A stretch of DNA of 64,000 nt, from positions 124,001-188,000 of the forward strand of contig WHVA01000119.1 of NCBI GenBank assembly GCA_015179125.1. The letters are read 5' to 3'. The DNA is from Gautieria morchelliformis. Its lineage: Eukaryota; Basidiomycota; Agaricomycetes; Gomphales; Gomphaceae. The notes below the pieces were generated by a model. It saw only the letters and a program-made list of their open reading frames with translations, made no database searches and was not told the origin of the DNA. Position numbers and translations under genes: made by a program. Positions 55,977 through 64,000 of this stretch are shown piece after piece. The first letter of the stretch is position 1. Every line of letters begins with the position of its first letter.

Positions 55977-56048
55977 GCGCGGCGCTTAGTCATCTGTGAA
56001 CCAGCTTTGTTTTCTCCCACCCACCCACCACTCGCCGCCTCCCAGCGC

Positions 56049-59000
56049 ATGCCGTCCAAGCGGGACGTGCGCAACCACACCATCGCAGACCCGCAGTGTA
56101 CGTCTTCTCCCTCTGTCCCCCGCACACAGTCGTTGCTGATGCTCATGTCCATGTCCCGCAACAACAAAGACGCCTATCTCGGTCTGCACCAGGCCGCGTA
56201 TTCCGGCAACGTTGGGCTCGTGCAGTACGCCCTCTCCGAGGGGCAGCCCGTCGACGCCGTCTGGGACGGCATCTCTGCGCTGCATGCCGCCGCCGCGGGG
56301 GGCTCTGAGCACGTCGCGCGGCTCCTCATCGACAACGGCGCTGATATCAACCTGGGCAGGTGAGCTGCCGTCTCCGCTCGTCGTCAACGCTCTCAACTTC
56401 ACATCTCACATCTCACATCTTGACATCTGACTTCTCCATCTTTTCGCACGCACAGACAGCCCAAGAACGAGCGCGAGCTCAAGGCGCGCACCGCATCGTC
56501 CTCCTCGGCGTCGCCCCGTAAGTCCGCCCCGCATCCCCCATTCCATATCTGTCCCACCCAGGCTGCTTACGCTTGTGCGAAGCAGCTATCGACAAGCCCT
56601 CGGACATGCTGACGCCGCCCAACGCGGCCGACGCACTCCTCAACCCGGGCTCCACACCCCTCCACTTCGCCTGCGCCCACAACAACGCCGCGGTCGCGCG
56701 CCTCCTCCTCGCGTGCGGCGCCGCCCCGCACATCCCCGACAAGTACAGCGTCACGCCCGTCGAGCTCCTCCCGCCCGCGTCCAGCCTGCGCCCCATCATC
56801 CGCGAGTACTACGAGAACGAGAAGGCGAAGGAGAAGGAGTACCAGAAGAGCCAGATCCGCTTTTATGGCAAGGCCGCGGCGGTGCTGGGCTTCCCGCGCA
56901 GCGAGGAGGACGGCAAGCGCGAGCGCGAACGGGGGGTCGCGGGGCGTCGGAGCATGGAGCACATGATGGCGCGCAGCCCGAAGCAGGGCGCCGCCGCCCA
57001 GCTCACGAGCCCCAAGCACGGCCCCGTGCCGCTTCCGCTTCCGCTCCCGATCCCGCCGCCCCCGCCGTCCCCGCGCAACTTCTCCACGCCTACCTCATCC
57101 GACCGCATGCTCCCCTCTCCCCCGTCCCTTGGCTACACCTTCGGCACCGCGAGCGCAACCCCAACACGCGTCCCGACGATGCCGCTCCCGCCGTGCGTGA
57201 CGCCGCCGGAACACCGACGGCCCAGTCTCCCCCATATTTTCGAGTCCCCCACGGCGTCGCTGACCACGCCGCGCACCCCCGCGTCGACGGCGACGTCGTA
57301 TGGCCGTCCGCGCAGTGCGGACGGCACCGATTCGGCGCCTTTTGGCAACGGCGCCGCACCGCATAATGGTGGTGGTGGTGGTGCGGTCCATGCAACCACG
57401 TCGGCGCTCCCCGACACCCGTCCGCGCACGAAGCGGAGTCTGCTCAGTCTGTTCAAGAAAATGGACTGCCCGTCAGCGTCAGACGAGGCGCGGGAGAAGG
57501 AGAAGGAGAAGGAGAAGGAGAGGGAGCTCGAGCGGGAGCTGGCGCGGGGCAAGGCGTCGCCGTCGCCGTCCATGTTCCTCGGCTCGATCTCGCCTCATAC
57601 TCATAAACCGCAGCTGTCTCGCACGGCTTCGCCGTATAGAGAAGAGGTGCACACGGCCCCCGCGGAGCGCACGACGTTCACCTCCCTTTCGCGCGATCGT
57701 CCTCGCGTCGCGGAAGACGTGTTCGGCGATGACGACTTGAATGAGGATTATGGCGTCCCCATACGGAGCATGGCGTCCTTGCCCACGCCGGGCTTCGCGC
57801 CTCTGGGCGCGGACCAGGCGGCGTACCCGTGCCAGCTCGAGGAGGAGGACGAGGACGGGTCCGAGGATCGTGGCAACGGCAGCAGCGCCGACGACGACGG
57901 CGGGGAGGACACGGGGGAGGAGCGCACGAGCACCGACACGGGGCGGACGGTGCCGATCCCGATTCCGCAGAGGCAGGCGCAGGCGGACGGGACGGGGCTG
58001 CTGGGGCTGCGCTTGCTGCCTGCGGGCCACAACACGCCGCCGCCCCTGCCCCCGCCGGCGCCGCCCCCGCCGCAGGAGCCCCTGGCGACGCGCGCGCGCC
58101 CCGGGATCTTGCGCGGCAACGCGTCCATGCGGCGCTCGGGGTCGCGCGGGGCGCTCCGGTTTGAGGGCGCGTTGCGGGGGAAGGGGAGCATGGCGAGTCT
58201 GGCGGAGCGGCGGGAGCGGAGCACGCCGCTGCTCCGGGAGCGCGCGAGCACGACGCTGCGGGAGAAGGAGCGGGCGAGCCCCGCGGGCAGCGAGGCGCTG
58301 CGGGAGAAGAGCAGCCGGGGCTCGCTGCGCGCGAGCGCGGGCATGCACGTGCATCTCGCGGCGGCAGACAGCAGCAGCCGGCTGCGCGGCGACTCGCTGT
58401 CGTCGGCGATGAGCAACGAGACGAGCAGCGGGACGCTGGCGAGCACGAACACGGCGGCGTCGACGCCCGCGCTGGACCCGGACGGCCCGCGGGGCGCGTT
58501 CTCGTCGGACGAGGACGACGATGAGGACCTCGCGCCGCCCGCGCGCGGGCTGAGCATCCGCACCGTGTCGAGCCACGCGCAGGCGGAGGCGCTGGTGCAG
58601 AAGGCGGCCAAGGAGATCCTGGAGCTGAACGCGCTGGCGGAGGGCGCGAGCCTGTCGGCGCAGCTCGCGGCGTACGGGGAGACGCTGCAGCTGGAGCGGC
58701 GCTTCGCAAGGGGCGAGGCGGAGGCGCAGAGGCTGAAGAGTCCGGTGCGGCCGAAGTTCGAGCTTGATCCTGCTGAGGGAGACGGGCGTGAGGAGGAGGC
58801 CGAGCGCGAGCGCAGGCGGGAAGAGGAGAGGCGGAAGCGGGAGCGGGCGCCGGAGCGGATGGTGCCGAGCCAGAGCCAGAGGTCCACGGAACAGTATGCC
58901 CGGCGGGGCTCGAAAGAGCGGCGGAGCTCTGAGGCTGCGAAAGAGCGGGCGCCGGGCCGGGAGGGCGCGGGGTGGCCGTTGGAGCGGTCGACGAGCCTCG

Positions 59001-59618
59001 AGAAGGAGATCGGCGCGGGGGAGGTGGAGACACCGAAGAAAAAGTCGCGGTCGCCCAGGATCCGCCGCCCGCACACCAGCGACAGCGTTGCCTCGGCTGG
59101 TAAGCACGTGCCGGGGATGCCCATTGTTATTGTGCTGACGCTGGCGTTCCACAGCCTCCGGCTCGACAGGCCCGCCCCGGTTTGGGCACAGCACGACACA
59201 CTCGTCGGGGTGTCTGGTGGGTGTCGCCGAGGGCGCGCAGGAGCCCCTGCACGTCTTCCGCACGGAGCAAGGGCGGCGCGGGCATCACCATGTGACGCGG
59301 TCCACGTCGGCGCAGGCCGCGCCCCGCTCCGAGTCGCTCGATGGCGGCACGCGCGCGATCATCCCACGTGGGAGTGCGGACTCGGAGGACGGCGACGACG
59401 GCGCGCTCCCGCACTCGGGCCGCGCGGCCTCGACGCGCTCCCCGCTCGGACAGTCCAGCAGCCAGGCGCAGTCGCAGTCGCAGTCGCCGTCGATGCCGCC
59501 GGCCGGCTCGCTGTTCATGGCGTCGTCGGCGACCATCGACGAGCTTGGGACGGGCGGCCGGCCGCTGAAACAGCGGTTTGGAGGCGGCTTCCGCTCGTTG
59601 TTCGGGAAGAGCAGATGA
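56049..59618 (+). CDS. Ankyrin-repeat protein with a long disordered, charged C-terminus
   Basis: Four exons: 56049-56359, 56456-56517, 56586-59099, 59155-59618 (3,351 nt, 1,116 aa). The second intron has an alternative acceptor at 56561, also in frame. The N-terminus MPSKRDVRNHTIADPQ and MSMSRNNKDAYLGLHQAAYSG leads into ankyrin repeats at about 40-70, 73-103 (ALHAAAAGGSEHVARLLIDN) and 146-178 (TPLHFACAHNNAAVARLL). The rest is low complexity: poly-Pro around 285, EKEKEKEKERE near 430, acidic EEEDEDGSED, many Ser/Arg, and a helical block LVQKAAKEILELNALAEGAS. The end is FRSLFGKSR*. It is probably a scaffold for protein binding. A 34-nt gtgtac...cacacag stretch at 56098 could be a very small intron. 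Function unknown. Confidence 0.82.
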
Positions 59619-61090
59619 AGCGCTGCCGGTGAGATATACATGCGGACGGTGCGCAGCAGTGTTATGCTATTTTTGTTGTCCTCTCGTTGTCCTGTGTTAT
59701 GGTATGCTGTACTCGTCGTCCTGAGCGCCTTGATCTGATAACCTTTGGTTTTCTTTTTTTTATGCTTTTTCCCTTTTTCCTTTCTTCTTTTTTTCTCGTT
59801 TGTTGTGAGACCTTGTTTTCGGTATCTATTGTAACATTGTATGGCGTTTATGCTAAGTGGTCTGTAAGTTAAGGACAGGGGTTACTATTCAATTATCGTA
59901 TACTATATCACTGGGCAGGAGACGGCGAGGTTCGAATCAGGATTTGAATTGTATTAATATCCGGGACATAATTATAAGGCTCCAATGTTGCCCCCTTTTG
60001 GCAATCATAATGACCTGTTTAGAATGAATGCATGAAGACAGCCGCCACAGTGGCTTGCTTAAGATGCTCTTCCCTCGCTTTTAGCACATACATATTCTTA
60101 TAAAAATTCCCTTGGCCATTTTATGCTAATATAAAAAAAATGTTTGAGGAACTTGATCCAGTTGCTGTTCGGTCAGTACGTGGAAAAAAGAGGGCCGTTT
60201 TGCGCTCGGCACGAGTCCTCATGATCAAGCAGCAGTTCCAGGGCCTGGGCGTATAATTATAATTATGGCGGTCGTCGTCGTGGAAGCTCTTGCGTTGTCA
60301 AGCTCAGAGTCTCGCGAACATACGGTATAAGCATCCTAAGAGATCCGCATACGAAACCCCTACCAGGAGCATGAGCATGTATCGTAGTCATGTACACCGA
60401 TAGGTATAGGTAGCGGGACATCTTATGGGGATAGGCAGTGGGAACCAGGCTTGTCGTAATCCATGCCTTGGAGATCCCCTTCGATGAGCAGGATTCCGCA
60501 TTCGAAACGAACCGTCGCGCTGGAGATGAGTCTCAGATCCAACAAATCAAGCAACCGAGTTGTTAGGCGGGGTGGGAGGGTGACGCTGAAGTTGTGTGCT
60601 GTGACGGCTATGATATGAGGGTGTCGGGATGGCAGTAGATGTCGACATGGGCGTGCACGCTGGGCCACATGCCAAATTCCGCAGAAGCCCTCGTCGTCCA
60701 TGACTTAACTGCAACCACGTATAGAAACGTGCCATGTTAGACCTTACGTCTTTCTCCTGTCTCGGCGAAGTAGCACTACCGCGAAGAGAAAAGAAGGCCC
60801 AGTCCGGCCTGAACTGACGTCTTGGAGGACTGCCCTACTTATTCTGATCATGAACAGCGGTGGATAACGATGCCATTTGCCCTTCTATACTTACTAGTGG
60901 GGAAACCAGCTTGAAGCCTGAAAGGGCAGCCATATACAAGTTCCGCGTGAGCTTTAAAGTGGCTTGCAGACAGCCCTTGAAAGTTATAGGTTGTATCGTT
61001 CAATGAGCAAGACAAAATCCTGGACGTTGGGTAACGATAACATCATTAGCGACAAACTTACTAAGTTCTGGCGAGCGAGTATTTGTTTGA
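59619..61090. other. Intergenic
   Basis: T-rich 3' region of the ankyrin gene (59690-59870), then AT-rich spacer. A minus-strand frame at 60701-60423 (92 aa, MDDEGFCGIWHVAQRARPC) is open but shows no motif; I do not call it a gene. Confidence 0.5.
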
Positions 61091-61162
61091 TGTAGGAGAC
61101 GTTGATGGGCGCGTCTGCTTCATGGTGTCATGAAGTACACGCGCCCTTCAACGTCTCCTACG
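61091..61162. repeat. 72-bp hairpin upstream of the DUF218 gene
   Basis: tgtaggagacgttga...gcttcatg pairs with catgaag...tcaacgtctccta with two or three mismatches, arms about 33 bp and a 4-base loop. It could be a MITE remnant or a structured RNA. Confidence 0.6.
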
Positions 61163-61430
61163 TCCAAGGTTGATCTGGCACAGACTCCTTTGTAATCCAA
61201 GCCTCCTAGAGTGACGCAATCAAGGACGCTGGATCATCTTTGATGGAAGGTAGGCGCACAACATGTCTTCTAGCTGCGTCATGTTTATAGTGTCGCTGAG
61301 AGGCGATTGGTCTCGAAATATGGCATAGATACACTGCCACCCTCGTCGCAACAAACGCCAAGAGGCGGTCTCCACCGCGACCAGAGCGCAGTTGCGGTGT
61401 TCTGGATGGTCGGCAAATGCCGGGCTCACC

Positions 61431-62595
61431 ATGCTCCCAGCCCCAGTGTTCAGCAGGAGGTCCCATACATATGGATCGATTTCCATACGTCTAGGGACAC
61501 TACGACAACGGTCCCGAGCCACAAATCTTGCTGTTCTCATCCTTCTCGGTGTCCTCGTTCTCTCTCTTCTTCTGAACCTTCGACTGTGGTCAAGCATAGA
61601 CGACGCGCGAGCTTCACCGATCACAAATGGGCCTCCTAAGGCGCCCTATCTGCGACATCCAGACTCTATATTATCGACGATTTCTGGTCGCGTTTCTGCA
61701 AAAAACCTTGTAGTGGTGGCTGGGCACGCGATCTGGAAAGGGTGCCTTCCTGAGCAACGGCTGGATGACAACGACTGGGTCCTCGAAGACTTTCAAAAAG
61801 GCACAAGGAGCATCACGGCCTTTTTCAGCCATATAGTGAGAGGGTAAATTTTGTCAATCTCCATTCTTGTAAACGCAATTCAGCGCGATTAAATAAGGGC
61901 AGAAGCTGTGCTAGCCGATAAAATGAGCTTGCTGGTTTTCAGTGGGTAGGTTGACCTTGTATGCCCATTCTCATGCTTACTGTCTCGGAAGCGGGCATAC
62001 TCGTGGAATATCCACTACTTCGGAAGGAGAGTCCTACTCTCGTCTTGCAATCGAGTCCAACGTCTTTCACACTGGGTTCCTGCCATTCGAACGCGCGACA
62101 AGTGAAGAGCATGCTCTGGACTCCTACCAAAACCTTCTCTTCTCGATTGCCCGGTTCCATGAAGTCACAGGAAGCTACCCAGAGAATATCACCGTCATTG
62201 GCTTCGAAATGAAAAGGCGGCGTTTTGAGCAATTGCACATCCGTGCTTTGCGATGGCCAAAGGAGCGATTCACGTATGTGGGGATCGACGAAGAAGGCGA
62301 TACCACGCCGCAGTACAAGGGCGAGGTAGTGTATATCGTCAATGGTGGCTCCTTTTGTTGCTGACGGCCTTTTGCTCCTCAGAACGAGAATGGCTATATA
62401 CCCTTCTCACATGATCTCTATGGTTGTCACGGAGAGTTATTGGAAAAACGACGACGACGGAATCCCTTCTTCCGTTTTCATCCTTATTATACCTCAGCGT
62501 CAGAGCTCACAGGGTTATTAAATTGGTGCCCCGACGAGCGCGATGGTGGTATGACGGCTGTTTACCCTGGAGGGCTACCCTGGGATCGTTTGTAA
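61431..62595 (+). CDS. DUF218-domain type II membrane protein
   Basis: Four exons: 61431-61843, 61898-61945, 61992-62325, 62383-62595 (1,008 nt, 335 aa), introns 54, 46 and 57 nt. ATG 61431 gives MLPAPVFSRRSHTYGSI, a basic stretch and one membrane helix (LAVLILLGVLVLSLLL, about 46-62), so the body faces the lumen. The DUF218 core shows KNLVVVAGHAIWKG, then FSGGHTRG, formed only when both small introns are removed, then EEHALDSYQNLL, ENITVIGFEMKRRRFEQLH and a tail RRRNPFFRFHPYYTS. The bacterial relative YdcF binds S-adenosylmethionine; the fungal role is not established. Confidence 0.85.
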
Positions 62596-63155
62596 ATGTG
62601 CACATCGTATCGTTACTTAGATCGTTATCGTTGTATAGATTAATCCGTAACAAAAGCACGGCGACCTATTCCTTCCTCCCTTGCTCCTTACAACTTGCTA
62701 CCCATGTTCTGCTGGTTCGACGTGGCTGCACTGGGCGGGGGACTATTGCATAGTTCCATTGTATATGACGTCAATCAAGTGCGTGATACTTACAATTCTA
62801 CCTATGGAGTGTCTTCCACGGCAGGGTGCAGACGTTAAGGTCTTTATTGGACGTGAGCTTCCACATTCACACCGGAACGCGTGTCAGCTCTAACGTGAGG
62901 ATGGTTTTATTGTCCGGCGCACCAGGAGAGGGGACCGGCGCAGTCTGTAGTTCTACGGAACTCCAGTGGGTATATTGACTACAACATGGTGGGTTTCCGT
63001 GCCCACATCGTGCACACGGAACTGAGCGATAGTGTGGATCTGATGGTATGAAAAGACGTTCCATAAAAGTGTATCTGAGAAGGTTCCCAGCAGTTGCCTC
63101 CCGTTGACGACAAAATGACGGTTATCCTGCCAGTGGGCCGTAAATAGGCAATGAG
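62596..63155. other. Intergenic
   Basis: No gene was seen. Short ORFs on the minus strand (63206-62867) lack motifs. Confidence 0.4.
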
Positions 63156-63217
63156 GCAATATCTGAGTGAAGAGAAGTAACTACTGTTGTAGTCACTTCC
63201 TTCCACTCAGATATTGC
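63156..63217. repeat. 62-bp hairpin
   Basis: gcaatatctgagtg...gtaactac and its complement around a tgtt loop, arms about 29 bp. Confidence 0.6.
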
Positions 63218-63597
63218 TCCTCCGCCTGCTATGGATCCACATGATCGTTCGTCCCAAGTGTCATGACCCCCAGTCGAGGTAGGCGTACGCGTCCACGTCA
63301 CGCGGTGGAGGCTGTGGGTATGTGGGAAAACCGTCTGCGTCGACTTCGACCTCACATCCACCACCCTACATCGCCTTCACCCGGGACCCACACGGCGACA
63401 GGAGTCCCCCCAATGGACCCTGTCTATGGGACGCCCTACCGCGTACAAACCTACCGTAGCTTTGGTGAGCCATCCACCATCAGCGATCTCTGATTCTTCT
63501 GGTCCCAATGGCATCCTTGCCAGTGCTGTCGCATGTATGACTCGCTGACAAGCAAGCTCATATAAAATCTCACCTGATAGGTTCACACAGCACGTCT
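63218..63597. other. Unassigned
   Basis: Plus-strand frame 63263-63493 (76 aa, Arg/His/Pro-rich, MTPSRGRRTRPRHAVE) is open but without recognisable features. Confidence 0.3.
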
Positions 63598-63855
63598 GTG
63601 ACTCCAAGCTTGAGGTTAGAGAGGATAGTTACTATTTCTCCTAGATTGTATGCTTTACTTGTTCTATTTTTTTTTAACTTCTTTCCTATCTACTACTTTT
63701 ATAAACCTAGAGGATACATCTGATAACAAGGAATGTATCCTCTAGGTTTCTAAAAGTAGTAGATAGGAAAGAAGTTAAAAAAATAATAGAGGAAGTGAGT
63801 GAAGCATATGATCTAGGCGAAATAGTAACTATCCTCTCCTCAAGCTCGGAGTCAC
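63598..63855. mobile_element. Foldback (MITE-like) element
   Basis: A 258-bp near-perfect inverted repeat. The ends gtgactcc.agcttgagg face each other, arms about 120 bp, with a central loop of about 15 bp (tctgataacaaggaa, near 63720-63734). No clear TSD was seen. Transcripts would form a long double strand. Confidence 0.7.
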
Positions 63856-64000
63856 GGAACTTGAAGATCAGTGTCGTTAGATATTTTTCCATGTGCAGTA
63901 AGGGACGCGTGGAAAACATAGTTATGTCAGCAACAAGCGCCACGTGACCTGCATGCCCGTACTTGTGGGTTTGGCGACGTGGAAAACTGTGTCACTGCTT

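Noticed and set aside
57479..59263. 594-aa and 483-aa minus-strand open frames opposite the ankyrin gene
   Set aside because: GC-rich coding DNA leaves antisense frames open. Their composition is Arg/Ala/Pro only, and the plus strand has clear ankyrin repeats and consistent splice sites.
60423..60701. 92-aa minus-strand ORF as a gene
   Set aside because: No motif, no supported splice partner, and neighbouring frames are equally open.
1..64000. CRISPR, rRNA, tRNA, riboswitches, bacterial operons
   Set aside because: Looked for by eye and not seen. Repeats present are transposon termini, and gene structure is eukaryotic.

Overview
The window looks like nuclear DNA of a filamentous basidiomycete, most likely an Agaricomycete. 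The evidence is short GT..AG introns (46 to 108 nt) in GC-rich genes, fungal gene families (secreted phospholipase B, DUF218 membrane protein, a DUF6593-like relic), chromodomain Ty3/gypsy elements, and a pogo-type transposase. No rRNA, tRNA, CRISPR or bacterial operon was seen. All family calls come from reading translated motifs by eye; no database search was run.

Positions 1 to about 50.4 kb are a nest of transposable elements. The oldest visible frame is a plus-strand Ty3/gypsy chromovirus (element A). It enters truncated at base 1, its chromodomain ends near 19,071, and its probable 3' LTR is 31,498-31,968. It was broken by a minus-strand gypsy element (B1, 1,794-15,058, TSD tgtac), by a 0.8-1.0 kb LINE-tail or LTR-like repeat (15,385-16,440) and by a 487-bp segment flanked by a 42-bp duplication. 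B1 contains an orphan LTR-like element (E1), which itself contains a solo copia LTR, and B1 also carries a pogo transposon. Downstream of the A chromodomain lie an unassigned AT-rich block with a CACTA-like foldback MITE, a Ty1/copia element (21,073-28,112, TSD ccttc) holding E2, and E3 holding solo element F1. An antisense, intron-containing reading frame with a Zn2Cys6-type cysteine pattern follows, then the polypurine tract and LTR of A.

From 32 to 34.1 kb there are gene relics. From 34.1 to 50.4 kb lies a minus-strand LINE (ORF1 with zinc knuckles, ORF2 with an endonuclease, no RT seen). It is split by a second B-family gypsy element (B2, 34,827-45,452) and by a small non-autonomous LTR element C (47,272-49,100, TSD tatga). 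B1 and B2 each carry a long sense-strand third ORF between the chromodomain and the 3' LTR. Many stops in these elements are CGA-to-TGA changes, as expected from CpG methylation decay or RIP-like mutation.

From 51.4 to 62.6 kb is a host gene island. It holds a complete phospholipase B gene (8 exons, 632 aa), a duplicated and decayed copy of its 3' end separated by a tyrosine-recombinase fragment, a 1,116-aa ankyrin-repeat protein gene and a 335-aa DUF218 type II membrane protein gene. The last 1.4 kb is non-coding and contains a hairpin and a 258-bp foldback element.
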